From the NCBI GenBank assembly GCA_963755985.1, contig CAVWLO010000002.1, positions 62,001 through 126,000 of the forward strand: a stretch of DNA of 64,000 bases, written 5' to 3'. Each line of letters begins with the position of its first letter. The first letter of the stretch is position 1. This document shows, piece by piece, positions 1-9,000 of the stretch. The notes beneath the pieces are model-generated. The model made no database searches. It had not been told where the DNA came from and saw nothing but the letters and a program-made list of their open reading frames with translations. A program made the translations under genes and the position numbers. The stretch comes from DASXMT01 sp963755985 (GTDB lineage Bacteria; Actinomycetota; Acidimicrobiia; Acidimicrobiales; RAAP-2).

Positions 1-9
1 CGAATCTCA

Positions 10-984
10 ATGCAAGGACCTGGACCGATCTCACTGGCCCCGGCGAGTTGGCTGCATCGGGTTCGCAGGGCCCTGGCCCTGTGCGCGGCCGGAGCAATAC
101 TGGTTGTGGCCTGCGGTTCCTATGCCCGGGCGGCCGACGCGGCCACCACCTCCGGGGCCAGCGGCACGACGATCCAGGTGGTCGCCAGCATCAACGCCTG
201 GGGAAGTATTGCCAGCCAGATCGGCGGGAGGCATGCTCATGTAGTGAGCATCATTACCAATCCGAATACCGATCCCCACGTGTACGAGCCCACCGCGGCC
301 GATGCCAAGACGGTGGCCGGGGCGCAGATGGTGATCGAGAACGGGATCGGCTACGACCCGTGGATGCCGAAGCTGTTGGCGGCCGACACCAACCAGCCCA
401 CCGTCCTCAACGTGGGGACGCTCGTCGGGGTGGCCGACGGCGGGAACCCCCATCGTTGGTACAACCCGACCGACGTGCAGACCGTGATCAACCAGATCGT
501 GGCCGACTACCAGAAGCTCGACCCAGCTGACAGCGCCTACTTCGCCCAACAGCGCACCACCTTCAACAACGTCGCCCTCAAGCAGTACAACGCCACCCTG
601 GCCTCCATCAAGGCCAAGTACAGCGGGACTCCGGTGGGTGCGTCGGAGTCGATCTTCTCCATGCTCGCCCCGGCCCTCGGCGTCAACCTGATCACCCCGT
701 ACTCGTTCCTGAAGGCGATCAGCGAGGGCACCGACGTGTCCGCGGCCGACAAGCAGACCATCGACAACCAGATCACCCACCACCTGATCAAGGTGTACGT
801 CTACAACAGCCAGAACGTCACGCCCGATGTCCAGGCCCAGCTGTCCCAGGTGAAAGCCGAGCACATCCCCTACGCCACCATCACCGAGACCCTGGCTCCA
901 CCTCGCTCCACCTATCAGGCCTGGCAGACCAAGCAACTCCTCGGCATCGAGGCCGCGCTGGCCACCGCGGCCAAGGGGAGCTAG
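10..984 (+). CDS. Zinc/manganese ABC transporter, substrate-binding lipoprotein (ZnuA-like)
   Basis: A 324-residue periplasmic-type metal-binding protein of the ZnuA/PsaA family (PF01297) that would hand Zn2+ or Mn2+ to the permeases encoded downstream. The N-terminus has a basic stretch, a hydrophobic segment and a lipobox ending LVVAC (Cys35), so the product should be lipid-anchored. Likely metal-ligand histidines are His90 in DPHVYEP and His148 in NPHRWYN. The long His-rich loop of classical ZnuA is absent, so the metal is inferred from the neighbours, which are a zinc-type regulator and a His-rich protein. No Shine-Dalgarno sequence is visible before this ATG, and the frame is open to the window edge, so the true start could lie slightly upstream. 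Confidence 0.87.
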   Translation: MQGPGPISLAPASWLHRVRRALALCAAGAILVVACGSYARAADAATTSGASGTTIQVVASINAWGSIASQIGGRHAHVVSIITNPNTDPHVYEPTAADAKTVAGAQMVIENGIGYDPWMPKLLAADTNQPTVLNVGTLVGVADGGNPHRWYNPTDVQTVINQIVADYQKLDPADSAYFAQQRTTFNNVALKQYNATLASIKAKYSGTPVGASESIFSMLAPALGVNLITPYSFLKAISEGTDVSAADKQTIDNQITHHLIKVYVYNSQNVTPDVQAQLSQVKAEHIPYATITETLAPPRSTYQAWQTKQLLGIEAALATAAKGS

Positions 985-994
985 TGAGAGCGAT

Positions 995-1945
995 GTGGAG
1001 CCCGGGATGAGGGCCGGCACGACGACGGGCGTCAGGAGGGCCGAGGTCGAGCACCTGGGCGCGGCGACCGGTCCGGCCCCGGCGACGACCACCGGAGGGA
1101 CAGGGGCCGAGCCCGATCCGGCTGTTCACTTCGAGGGGGCGGCGGTCACCCTCGGAGGCCGGGTCATCTGGTCGGATGTCACGCTGACCATCGCCGGTGG
1201 GGAGTTCGTCGCCGTCCTCGGGCCGAACGGCGTGGGCAAGTCCACCTTGGTCAAAGCGGCACTCGGCTTGCTCCCCCTCTCGGCCGGCTCGGCCACCGTC
1301 TTGGGCCGTCCCCCGGGCCAGGCCGGGCGCGAGATCGGGTACCTCCCGCAGCGTCGCAGCTTCGATCCCGGTCTTCGGGTACGCGGGATCGATGTCGTCG
1401 CCCTCGGGGCCGATGGCGAGCGATGGGGAACGGCCTTCCCCGGCGCCTCGCGCCTGTTCCCCTCTCGCCGCCGGGCCCGTGAGCGAGTCGACGAGGTGAT
1501 CGAGTTGGTCGGTGCGAGCGAGTTCGCCGCCCGTCCGATCGGCGAGGTGTCCGGCGGCGAGCAGCAGCGGCTCCTCATCGCTCAGGCCCTGGTGCGACGG
1601 CCCCGTCTGCTGGTGCTCGACGAGCCGCTCGACAGTCTCGACCTCCCCAACCAGGCCGGGGTGGCCGCGCTCATCTCGCGGGTGTGCCAGGCCCAGGGCG
1701 TCACCGTCCTATTGGTGGCCCACGACGTCAATCCGATCCTCTCCTACCTGGACCGGGTGGTCTACATCGCTCGGGGTGGGGCCGTCTCGGGGACGCCGGC
1801 CGAGGTCATCACCTCGGCCACCCTGACCGCCCTCTACGACACGCCGGTCGAAGTGCTGCAGACGTCCGACGGGAGGCTCGTCGTCGTGGGCCAACCGGAG
1901 GCTCCCGCTCACCACTCGGACCGCCATACCGGCCTGGCCCGGTGA
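995..1945 (+). CDS. Zinc/manganese ABC transporter, ATP-binding protein (ZnuC-like)
   Basis: The ATPase of the metal uptake transporter. All hallmark motifs are present: Walker A GPNGVGKST (76-84), Q-loop YLPQ (119), signature SGGEQQ (186-191), Walker B LLVLDEP (205-211) and switch His243. The first ~44 residues are Gly/Thr/Pro-rich and precede the normal start of the ABC fold, so translation may begin at a later codon than this GTG. In-frame ATG at 1007 is one alternative. The gene follows the binding protein by 10 bases, and its TGA overlaps the ATG of the first permease, which implies translational coupling. Confidence 0.9.
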   Translation: MEPGMRAGTTTGVRRAEVEHLGAATGPAPATTTGGTGAEPDPAVHFEGAAVTLGGRVIWSDVTLTIAGGEFVAVLGPNGVGKSTLVKAALGLLPLSAGSATVLGRPPGQAGREIGYLPQRRSFDPGLRVRGIDVVALGADGERWGTAFPGASRLFPSRRRARERVDEVIELVGASEFAARPIGEVSGGEQQRLLIAQALVRRPRLLVLDEPLDSLDLPNQAGVAALISRVCQAQGVTVLLVAHDVNPILSYLDRVVYIARGGAVSGTPAEVITSATLTALYDTPVEVLQTSDGRLVVVGQPEAPAHHSDRHTGLAR

Positions 1946-2862
1946 TGCCCGCCGGTCTGGCGCCGGCCATGGGCGCGACCGGGCTGACCTGGAACCTGAG
2001 CGACGACGTCCATCAGCTCTTCGCCCTGCACTTCATGGTCAACGCCTTCCGGGCCGGGACGGTGGTCGCCGTCATCGCCGGTGCCATCGGTTGGTTCATG
2101 GTCCTGCGCCGCCAGAGCTTTGCCGGGCACACCCTGGCCGTCGTGTCCTTCCCCGGTGCCGCCGGTGCCATCCTCATCGGGGTCAGCGCCACCGCCGGGT
2201 ACTTCGCCGCCGCCATCGCCGCCGCACTGGTCATCGCCCTCGTGCCCCGGTCGGCCGGCGGACAGGGCTACAGCCAGGAGTCGGCGGTCATCGGCACCGT
2301 GCAGGCCTTCGCCCTGGCCTGCGGGGTCCTCTTCGTCAGCCTCTACGGGGGGTTTCTCAACAGCCTCACCGGCCTGCTGTTCGGCACGTTCCTCGGCATC
2401 TCCAACTCGCAGGTGCTCACCCTGGCCCTGGTGGCCGCGGGCGCCCTGTCCGTCCTCGCCCTCATCGCCCGGCCCCTGTTCTTCTCGACCATCGATCCCG
2501 ACGTGGCCCGGGCCCGCGGCGTCCCGGTCCGCTTCCTGTCGGTCGTCTACCTCGTCCTGCTGGCCTGCGCGGCGGCCGAGGTGAGCCAGATCACCGGCGC
2601 CCTCCTCGTCTTCGCCCTCTTGGTCATGCCGGCCGGGGCGGCCCAGCGCCTCACCGCCCGACCGGCACTCAGCTTTGCCCTCACGATCGTCCTGGCCGTG
2701 GCCATCACCTGGCTGGGACTGGCCGTCGGGTACTTCTCCATCTACCCGGTCGGCTTTTTCATCACCACCTTCGGCTTCGCCGCCTTCGTCCTCGCCGCCG
2801 CGGCCCAGGCGATCAGGCGCCGCCTGGGCCGCCGGCGCCCGGTGGCCGCGGTCACGCCATGA
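1945..2862 (+). CDS. Zinc/manganese ABC transporter permease (ZnuB-like), first copy
   Basis: A 305-residue integral membrane protein of the ABC-3 permease family (PF00950), with about eight hydrophobic segments. It carries the family's conserved GAAQRLTARP region near residues 230-240, where the cytoplasmic loop contacts the ATPase. The start is ATG at 1945, inside the stop of the ATPase gene (GTGATG). The reading frame is open further upstream, but that part overlaps the ATPase. A second related permease follows with a 4-base overlap, so the transporter probably has a heterodimeric membrane core rather than a ZnuB homodimer. Confidence 0.88.
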   Translation: MPAGLAPAMGATGLTWNLSDDVHQLFALHFMVNAFRAGTVVAVIAGAIGWFMVLRRQSFAGHTLAVVSFPGAAGAILIGVSATAGYFAAAIAAALVIALVPRSAGGQGYSQESAVIGTVQAFALACGVLFVSLYGGFLNSLTGLLFGTFLGISNSQVLTLALVAAGALSVLALIARPLFFSTIDPDVARARGVPVRFLSVVYLVLLACAAAEVSQITGALLVFALLVMPAGAAQRLTARPALSFALTIVLAVAITWLGLAVGYFSIYPVGFFITTFGFAAFVLAAAAQAIRRRLGRRRPVAAVTP

Positions 2863-3776
2863 TGCTGCTCGTCGCCAATCCGTTCGTGGGCATCGCCCAC
2901 ATGTTCGAGCAGCCGTACCTGCGCTACGCCTTCGTGGCCGGGACAGCCATCTCGCTCGCCTCGGGCCTGGTCGGCTACTTCGTGGTGCTGCGGGGACAGG
3001 TCTTCACCGGTGACGCCCTGAGCCATGTGGCTGTGACCGGGGCCTTGGCCGCATTGGCTGCCGGGATCGGGCTTCTCGTCGGGCTCTACGCCGCCTGCGT
3101 GGCCATGGCCCTGGCCATGGCCGCCCTCGGGACCCGGGGGCGAGCCGACGACACGGTGATCGGGAGCGTCTTTGCCTGGATCCTCGGATTGGGCGCGCTG
3201 TTTCTCACCGTCTACACGACGTCGTCCAACGGGACCAACGGCACCTCGGGCATCAACGTGTTGTTCGGGTCCATCTTCGGCCTCTCCAGGTCGCAGACCG
3301 TCGCGGCCGTGGCCGTCACGGTTGGGGTGGTGGTGAGCACCATCGCCATCGCCCGGCCCCTGCTGTTCGCCAGCATCGACGGCGCGGTGGCCAGCGCCCG
3401 GCAGGTTCCGGTGCGCTTCCTGGGCTTCTTCTTCTTGACCCTGGTCGGCCTGACCGCGGCAGCCGCCACCCAGGCCGTGGGCGCGCTCTTGCTCCTGGGG
3501 CTCCTCGCCGCCCCCGCCGGCGCCGCCCAGCGTCTCACCGCTCGGCCCTTCCGGGCCATGTGGCTCTCGGGGGCGATCGCCGTCTTGTCGATGTGGGTGG
3601 GGCTGTCCATTGCCTATGCCGCACCGCAGATCCCTCCGAGCTTCTCGATCCTGGCCGTGGCCACCGCGTCCTATGCCCTCGCCTTCGTCGTCACCGCCGG
3701 GCTCACGCGCCTCCGGTCGTTCGGCGCACACCATGGTGGCCAGGTTCGACTCAGTGGGGTCGACGGTCGTCCCTGA
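2859..3776 (+). CDS. Zinc/manganese ABC transporter permease (ZnuB-like), second copy
   Basis: A second ABC-3 family permease of 305 residues, paralogous to the preceding gene; both contain a GAAQRLTARP segment. It starts at ATG 2859 (ATGATG), overlapping the upstream TGA by 4 bases, so the four genes from position 10 form a tightly coupled operon. Residues 115-135 form a Ser/Asn/Gly-rich external loop (TTSSNGTNGTSG) that its partner lacks. The gene ends 60 bases before the convergently transcribed Fur-family gene. Confidence 0.88.
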   Translation: MMLLVANPFVGIAHMFEQPYLRYAFVAGTAISLASGLVGYFVVLRGQVFTGDALSHVAVTGALAALAAGIGLLVGLYAACVAMALAMAALGTRGRADDTVIGSVFAWILGLGALFLTVYTTSSNGTNGTSGINVLFGSIFGLSRSQTVAAVAVTVGVVVSTIAIARPLLFASIDGAVASARQVPVRFLGFFFLTLVGLTAAAATQAVGALLLLGLLAAPAGAAQRLTARPFRAMWLSGAIAVLSMWVGLSIAYAAPQIPPSFSILAVATASYALAFVVTAGLTRLRSFGAHHGGQVRLSGVDGRP

Positions 3777-3805
3777 GCGGGAAGGCGTGGGGGCGACGGG
3801 TGGCC

Positions 3806-3821
3806 GCACCCGCCCGGGTGC
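3806..3821. terminator. Hairpin between convergent genes
   Basis: GCACCC-GCCC-GGGTGC forms a perfect 6-bp stem with a 4-base loop between the stops of the permease operon and the Fur-family gene. There is no T-tract on either side. A bidirectional terminator of the U-less type often proposed for actinobacteria is only a guess from position and symmetry. Confidence 0.3.
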
Positions 3822-3836
3822 CGGCGGGCAGGGCGA

Positions 3837-4283
3837 TCAGGCCGGGAGGCAGTCGGGGCAGAGGCCCACGAGATCGACCCGGTGCTCGGTGACCCGGTAG
3901 CCCTGGCGCTCGGCGATCTCCCGGGCGGTATCGCCGAGGGCCCGCTCCAGGCGCTGGGACGGAGGGATGTCCTCGACCCGCCCGCAGGCCGCACAGACCA
4001 GATGATGGTGGTGACCGGAGAGCTCCTCGGCCAGCTCGAAGCGCCCGTGATCGTCGGTGCCGGCCACCCGGCGCACCACCCCGACCTCGATGAGGGCGGT
4101 GAGGTTGCGATAGGCGCTCGATTGGGGCAGCTCGGGCGCGGCGACGAGGATCTCGGGGATGGTGAGCGGCCGGGCCGACGCGGCCAGGGTCTCGACCAAC
4201 ACCTTGCGGAGGGGTGTGTAGCGCTGGTCGAGCCCGGCCAGGCGGACGCCGATGGCGTCGTGCAGCGACGGGGCGATGGTCAT
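3837..4283 (-). CDS. Fur-family regulator, probable zinc uptake regulator (Zur)
   Basis: A 148-residue Fur-family repressor with the N-terminal winged helix and a C-terminal dimerisation domain. The C-terminal part has HHHHLVCAAC (91-100) and a second pair, CPDC (142-145). These two CxxC pairs form the structural zinc site typical of Zur and Fur. It converges on the metal ABC operon and lies downstream of a His-rich protein and an ArsR sensor, so zinc-dependent repression of uptake is the best reading. It could instead sense manganese or iron, since sensing residues alone do not settle this. It is 58 bases downstream of the His-rich gene and probably shares its transcript. Confidence 0.85.
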   Translation of the reverse strand: MTIAPSLHDAIGVRLAGLDQRYTPLRKVLVETLAASARPLTIPEILVAAPELPQSSAYRNLTALIEVGVVRRVAGTDDHGRFELAEELSGHHHHLVCAACGRVEDIPPSQRLERALGDTAREIAERQGYRVTEHRVDLVGLCPDCLPA

Positions 4284-4317
4284 GTCAGTCGGGGCCTCTC
4301 GACGGCTCGATACGGGC

Positions 4318-4641
<324 letters not shown>

Positions 4642-4648
4642 GGCAGGT

Positions 4649-5026
4649 TCAGTGCTCCTGTGGTGTCGTTGGTTCGGTTGCTAGATGAGAGGGGGATGGC
4701 AGGGTGGCCAGCTCGTTGCCGTGGGTCAGGGCATCCCGGGCGATGTGGGCCACGTGCTCGTCGGCCAGTGCGTAGGCCGTCTCCTTGCCCCGTCGCGTTC
4801 CCACCACCAGGCCGGTGTTGCGCAGGACCCTGAGGTGCTGGGACGTGAGAGACTGGGACGTGCCCAGGCGCTCGACCAGCTCGTGGACGCAGCGGGGGCC
4901 CTCGGCCAGCTCCAAGACGATGGCCAGACGGTGGGGGGCGCCGAGGGCCCGGAGCAACTCCCCAGCCGCGGTCAGAGCGGCAAGGTCGGTCTGGGGACTG
5001 GGCGTCGGATGCACGACAGCCATCAC
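4649..5026 (-). CDS. ArsR/SmtB-family metal-sensing repressor with an alpha-5 zinc site
   Basis: A 125-residue winged-helix repressor; the recognition helix region reads TSQSLTSQHLRVLR (56-69). Near the C-terminus Asp89, His91, His102 and Glu105 fit the alpha-5 rule D-x-H-x10-H-x2-E of SmtB/CzrA-type zinc sensors exactly. A Cys in PRCVHEL (46) also sits where alpha-3 sensors bind metal, but its usual partner is missing. Translation starts at GTG 5026 or at the next codon, ATG 5023. It heads a minus-strand cluster with the His-rich protein and the Zur-like regulator, so it probably derepresses them when zinc is high. Confidence 0.87.
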   Translation of the reverse strand: MMAVVHPTPSPQTDLAALTAAGELLRALGAPHRLAIVLELAEGPRCVHELVERLGTSQSLTSQHLRVLRNTGLVVGTRRGKETAYALADEHVAHIARDALTHGNELATLPSPSHLATEPTTPQEH

Positions 5027-5027
5027 A

Positions 5028-5049
5028 TGAACATATTAGCAGATCTTCA
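5028..5049. promoter_or_regulatory. Candidate ArsR/SmtB operator
   Basis: TGAA at 5028-5031 and TTCA at 5046-5049 are inverted half sites in an AT-rich island (CATATTAGCAGATC between them) just upstream of the ArsR-family gene. TGAA/TTCA half sites in an AT-rich dyad are typical of SmtB/ArsR operators, but the 14-base spacing is longer than usual, so this is tentative. Confidence 0.4.
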
Positions 5050-5155
5050 TAACAAGGCAAATTCCGGGGTTTCCGGGGCGACTCGCCAGGGCCCGCGTTT
5101 CGGGGTCACTGGCGGGACGTGCCCGGCTGTGGTTCAGGTATCTAACCTGGCAGCA

Positions 5156-5359
5156 ATGAGCACGGCGCCACTGAGCAGACAGCGGAAGCGACTCGTGGCC
5201 GTCATCGTGCCGATCCAGGTGCTCCTCGCCGTGCTCGCCTGGCGAGACCTGGGCCGTCGGACCGACGACCAGGTTCGGGGCCAGAAACGATTCTGGCGGA
5301 TCTTCGTGATGATGAACCCCGGCAACGCCGTGGCCTACTGGCTGTTCGGGCGTCGCTGA
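5156..5359 (+). CDS. Small membrane protein, PLD-nuclease N-terminal-like
   Basis: A 67-residue protein with a basic start, one clear membrane segment (VAVIVPIQVLLAVLAW, about 15-30) and a second weaker one at the C-terminus. The central WRDLGRRTDDQVRGQKRFW and the end NPGNAVAYWLFGRR resemble the small actinobacterial proteins related to the membrane-anchoring N-terminal domain of PLD-type proteins. No catalytic domain is attached. The ATG at 5156 lacks a strong Shine-Dalgarno sequence. Function unknown. Confidence 0.65.
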   Translation: MSTAPLSRQRKRLVAVIVPIQVLLAVLAWRDLGRRTDDQVRGQKRFWRIFVMMNPGNAVAYWLFGRR

Positions 5360-5436
5360 GCCGACAGCCCATCCTGCGGACCGAGGGGCAGGAGCGCCAT
5401 TGCCGGGCCGTGCACGCCCGGAGAGCGTGCGGCAGG

Positions 5437-5466
5437 ACCAGGCTGTACACAGAACCAGGCTGTACA
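5437..5466. repeat. 13-bp direct repeat before the crotonase gene
   Basis: ACCAGGCTGTACA occurs at 5437-5449 and again at 5454-5466, a 17-base period, ending 15 bases before the ATG of the crotonase gene. Direct repeats in a leader can be regulator sites, but no family is recognised. Confidence 0.5.
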
Positions 5467-5481
5467 GGAGCAAGGAGGGCA

Positions 5482-6327
5482 ATGGCCGGCGACGTGAGGA
5501 GTGACGTGAGGAGCGGAGCGGGCGAATACCAGACCATTCGGTACGAGCGCATCGGGGACATCGGCACCCTGACCCTCGCCCGTCCGGCCAAGCGCAACGC
5601 ACAGAACCCGTTGATGTGGGAGGAGCTGGCCCACCTCGGGGTCGAGCTCTTGCCCGACGAGACCCTCCGCTGCCTGGTGGTGACGGGGGAGGGGGCGACG
5701 TTCTCGGCCGGCATCGACCTCGTCGAGGGCCTGGCCGGGATGCTGGCCGACGGGGCCGGACGGACCGACGACGAGGACACCCTGGCCGTGGGCCTCGCCA
5801 TGGCGGGCACATTCAACTGGATCCCTGATCTCGGGTGCGCCAGTGTCGCCGCCGTGCGGGGCCACGCCTACGGCGCCGGCCTGCAGCTGGCCCTGGCCTG
5901 CGACTTCCGTATCTTCGCCGAGGGCACCCAGGTCGGCCTGCTCGAGACCCGCTTCGGGATCATGCCCGACATGGGCGCCACCGTCCGGCTGCCCCGGATC
6001 GTCGGTGAGAGCCGGGCGAGGGAGCTGATCCTCCTCGGCGAGATCATCGACGCGGCCGAGGCCTATCGCATCGGCCTGGCCAACCGGGTGGTGGCCGACG
6101 GAGACCTCGACGCGGCCGCCGCCGATCTGGCCGGGCGCCTGGCCTCGCAGCCCCCGATCGCGGTGCGGGGGGCCAGGCGGGCCATCGACGCCGCGTGGCA
6201 CCTCGGGCCCGAGGAGAGTTTCAAGTTGGCCGTGGAGGCCCAGATCCGCTGCCTGCGGTCCGAGGACTTCAAGGAGGCCGGCGTGGCCATGGCCGAAGGC
6301 CGGAGTCCTCAGTGGCGGGGACGCTGA
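5482..6327 (+). CDS. Enoyl-CoA hydratase/isomerase family protein (crotonase)
   Basis: A 281-residue crotonase-fold enzyme acting on CoA thioesters. The two oxyanion-hole segments are visible: SAGIDL (about 75) and GHAYGAGLQLALACDFRI (about 130-147). They are followed by ETRFGIMPDMGATVRLPRIVG, the region that normally carries the second catalytic acid. The start ATG 5482 has a strong Shine-Dalgarno (AGGAGG at 5473-5478), which is why the longer upstream frame was rejected. The gene stands alone between a small membrane protein and convergent secreted-protein genes, so hydratase, isomerase or other crotonase chemistry cannot be chosen from context. Confidence 0.88.
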   Translation: MAGDVRSDVRSGAGEYQTIRYERIGDIGTLTLARPAKRNAQNPLMWEELAHLGVELLPDETLRCLVVTGEGATFSAGIDLVEGLAGMLADGAGRTDDEDTLAVGLAMAGTFNWIPDLGCASVAAVRGHAYGAGLQLALACDFRIFAEGTQVGLLETRFGIMPDMGATVRLPRIVGESRARELILLGEIIDAAEAYRIGLANRVVADGDLDAAAADLAGRLASQPPIAVRGARRAIDAAWHLGPEESFKLAVEAQIRCLRSEDFKEAGVAMAEGRSPQWRGR

Positions 6328-6429
6328 CCGACACCAGCTCGGCGCTCGGGCGGCACGAGCGCGGCACACCATGGGGTCTGGATCGGGGACGCGAGGTGAG
6401 AGGAGCCGTCGGCTCGGGCCGACCGGAGA

Positions 6430-7164
6430 CTACGTGACGGTGGCGGAGGCCGCGAGGGTGCCGAAGAGACAGCCGCCCGAAAATGCCCGGGTTCCGAGCT
6501 GTGTGTCCAGTGCGATCGCACCGGACTCACTCACTCGGACCACCGATGAACCGACGACGAGTCGATGGGGACCCACTCGGTAGACACGGTCATCGGGGGC
6601 CGGACCGAGAGACAGCGTGAATATGGTCATCGGGCCGCTTCCGCCGATGTCAGCCGTGATCGACGGGTTCGGCAACAAGCTGACCACGACGTTGTGCAGC
6701 GTGACGGTCCGGTTGGAGCGATCGTCCCGCACCACGATGGCTCCCCCGAGGTTCACCGTGCCGAAGGCCGATTTCGTCCAGACGGTGCCACCACGCACCG
6801 GCAGGGCAACGGCGTGCGTCCCGGAGGCCCCTGGCTCGGTCCCAAGGGAGATCTCGGTGCCCGTCTCCAGCGACGCAGCCGCGCCGATCTCGAGTGTCGT
6901 CCGGCCCGAGGTCGGCGTGACCTGTCCCTCCCACGGACCAAAGATGCACGCCCCCGCGGGCGGGGCCAGCGATATCGCGGCCGCAGAGGCGAGGACGCCG
7001 GCCGTCACCAGTGTCCCCCCGACACGCCAGCCAGGAAGCCGGTGACGGGCCAAACCCTTTCCCTTCTTTCGTGACCGGGATGGTCGACGCTGATCGGTGC
7101 GCTGTGTGTGCTCGCGCCCGAGGAGGATTATCTCACCTCGCCGACTCCGGTCAGGCGGCTGCAT
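6430..7164 (-). CDS. Secreted protein of unknown function
   Basis: Up to 244 residues. A hydrophobic stretch GTLVTAGVLASAAAISLA (about 50-67) followed by PPAGAC looks like an export signal, possibly a lipoprotein because of the AC pair. The mature part is rich in beta-type sequence (Gly, Thr, Val, Ser), with no recognised domain, and ends with a Cys in SGGCLFGT. From the ATG at 7164 the frame overlaps the end of the upstream DUF4331 gene by 14 bases and gives a long 48-residue leader. TTG at 7053 after an AGAAGG sequence would give a more normal signal peptide. It is probably co-transcribed with the DUF4331 gene. Confidence 0.6.
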   Translation of the reverse strand: MQPPDRSRRGEIILLGREHTQRTDQRRPSRSRKKGKGLARHRLPGWRVGGTLVTAGVLASAAAISLAPPAGACIFGPWEGQVTPTSGRTTLEIGAAASLETGTEISLGTEPGASGTHAVALPVRGGTVWTKSAFGTVNLGGAIVVRDDRSNRTVTLHNVVVSLLPNPSITADIGGSGPMTIFTLSLGPAPDDRVYRVGPHRLVVGSSVVRVSESGAIALDTQLGTRAFSGGCLFGTLAASATVT

Positions 7165-8602
7165 ACCCCTGGTTCGGTACCCCGAGATAGGGAAACTGAC
7201 CCAGGTAGGTCTCGGTCCCCTTGGCCGTGGTGTCAGTGGCCGAGGAGGTCAGCCCCTGGGTGATGGCCTTGACCGCGCCGTCGGCCACGTAGCCCGGGTC
7301 AACCAGGCCCAAGAGTGCGCCGGCCAGCGCCTGTATCTCGATAACGACCACGTCGTCAAAGACGCGACGACCGTTCGGGAACCCGGCGAGATCGCCTCCC
7401 AGTGCCCCAAGGTTGTTCCCGACCAGTTGGCCGCCCTGGTTGGCCACCGGAGGGATGGCCAGGTTCAGCCGGAGCATGTCGGCCTGGGCCGCGCCGGTGA
7501 AGGTCGAGTAGGTGGGCGACACGACACCGGCTGGGATGCCGGTCAACAGGATGGCCACGATGTCGGCCCGGTTGGGTGAACCGGCGTTGTAGGCGGCCAA
7601 ATGGGGAAAGACCGTCGGTCCCCCATTCGGTGTGTACAGAGCGGGCAGAAGTCTCGCCAGTTCGGGATTGGTATAGAACGGCGCAAACTGGGAGTCCCCC
7701 GACGGCGGCTCGGCATTCCAGGTGTCCTTCTTGGCCATCGGGATCAACACCTCGTTGATGAGGGGGTTGCCCAACCGTGAGACCTGCACATTGGGACCGA
7801 CCCCGAGGAGGTTCCCCGGGGCCCCCTCGTACACGCGGACCTTGGAGCGGCTGGCCGTGGTCCACACCCCGATGCACGAAGAGGCCACGGCCGGATTGGA
7901 CGGTGTGGAACCATTGCCGGTGAGCTGCCCGATGGGGACCTGCAGGGCCAGTGAGTGCACGTTGAGCCCGGCCGTCGCATTGATGCCGGCCATGGCCGTC
8001 AGCGGAGCACCGACGCCGAACGTGTTGTGCAGATTGGCGAGAGGCCGCAAGACGCCGAGGTCGAAGATGGAACCAAGGTCGACGAAGAAGCCCTCGGCTC
8101 GCTGCCCGGCGAAGGCCTTGACCCCGGATCCAACGCTCTGGATCGCCGGGGCAGCCAAGGCGGCGGCATAGTTCGGGGTGGACAGGGGGCCGATGTTGCA
8201 GGGAGGACAGGGCAGGTTCGTGCCCAGGTTCGTCACTCTGCCGCTCGGGTAGTCGACGCGCTGTAAGGAGTACGTCTGCACCCGGTTCCACGACGGTGAG
8301 CTGAGGGACTGTATCGGCCCCGTGTTGTACAAGAAGGTGTTCGGGTTCTTGACCGTCGTCGTGAACCGGAACTGATATGAGATTTCCGGGTTCGCATCTC
8401 CGTTGTTGTCGATGAGGATCTCGTAGAGCACGTCGTCGCCGAACTCGAAGAAGTTCGGCCCGCCATCGGCTGGCTGCAACGGCACGTAGTTGGCGATCAA
8501 CGTGACCGTCGACGGGTTGTCGGGGCTGATGAAGGCGTAGAGGTCGGTGCTGTCTGCCGCGGGATCTTTGGATACCTCGGGTGCTTCACGATGGGAGGAC
8601 AT
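7151..8602 (-). CDS. DUF4331 family protein
   Basis: A 483-residue protein matching DUF4331 (PF14224) throughout: MSSHREAP at the start, then STDLYAF and a region alternating Asn/Asp-rich loops and beta strands. No signal peptide is obvious and the mature-looking sequence begins at once, as in many relatives. The family's function is unknown; members are often next to export or stress genes. A Cys-pair (CPPC, about 131-134) could bind metal or form a disulfide. The gene leads a two-gene minus-strand unit with the small secreted protein downstream. Confidence 0.85.
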   Translation of the reverse strand: MSSHREAPEVSKDPAADSTDLYAFISPDNPSTVTLIANYVPLQPADGGPNFFEFGDDVLYEILIDNNGDANPEISYQFRFTTTVKNPNTFLYNTGPIQSLSSPSWNRVQTYSLQRVDYPSGRVTNLGTNLPCPPCNIGPLSTPNYAAALAAPAIQSVGSGVKAFAGQRAEGFFVDLGSIFDLGVLRPLANLHNTFGVGAPLTAMAGINATAGLNVHSLALQVPIGQLTGNGSTPSNPAVASSCIGVWTTASRSKVRVYEGAPGNLLGVGPNVQVSRLGNPLINEVLIPMAKKDTWNAEPPSGDSQFAPFYTNPELARLLPALYTPNGGPTVFPHLAAYNAGSPNRADIVAILLTGIPAGVVSPTYSTFTGAAQADMLRLNLAIPPVANQGGQLVGNNLGALGGDLAGFPNGRRVFDDVVVIEIQALAGALLGLVDPGYVADGAVKAITQGLTSSATDTTAKGTETYLGQFPYLGVPNQGYAAA

Positions 8603-9000
8603 TGCTCACCTCACGGGGTCGATACGACGATGGACGAATGCTGCGGTTACGAGTACGTCACAACTGGTGGCGGGACGGTCTCACTGGCTTGTTCGGTACG
8701 GCCCATCTCCCGGATGACGGAAATCAGCGATCTTCTTTCTTTTCATCTCAATGTCATCCACGCAGCATCGAACGCACCGTCGGCCGAAGGGTGCGTTCCC
8801 ACTCCGGGTCGCAACGGTTCTTTCACTCCGAGGGGCGATCGACCACCGCTTGGCCGACAGGCGGCCTGGCCATCCGCCGCCCGACAAATGTGGAGCGTCT
8901 TCCATCCGGATCCGCTGTTGGTGCCGAATCCCATGCAACAGTGATGTCGACCAGCCTCAATTAGTGGTGAGGCGACAGTGTGAGAGTGAGGACGAGAACA
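8603..9000. other. 398-bp intergenic region between divergent genes
   Basis: No convincing coding sequence. It must hold the promoters of the DUF4331 gene and the Tat-signal gene at 9001. The only structure noted is a perfect 9-bp inverted repeat, GAACGCACC (8770-8778) and GGTGCGTTC (8790-8798), with an 11-base loop and no T-tract. Base composition is less GC-rich than the neighbouring genes. Confidence 0.5.

Noticed and set aside
8770..8798. Inverted repeat GAACGCACC/GGTGCGTTC as a terminator or RNA gene
   Set aside because: No T-tract, no flanking gene end on either side, and too small to call an RNA gene. Recorded only as structure in the gap.
8591..8944. 117-codon open frame in the gap before the Tat-signal gene
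   Set aside because: No motif, no ribosome site, biased composition; overlaps the likely promoter region of DUF4331.
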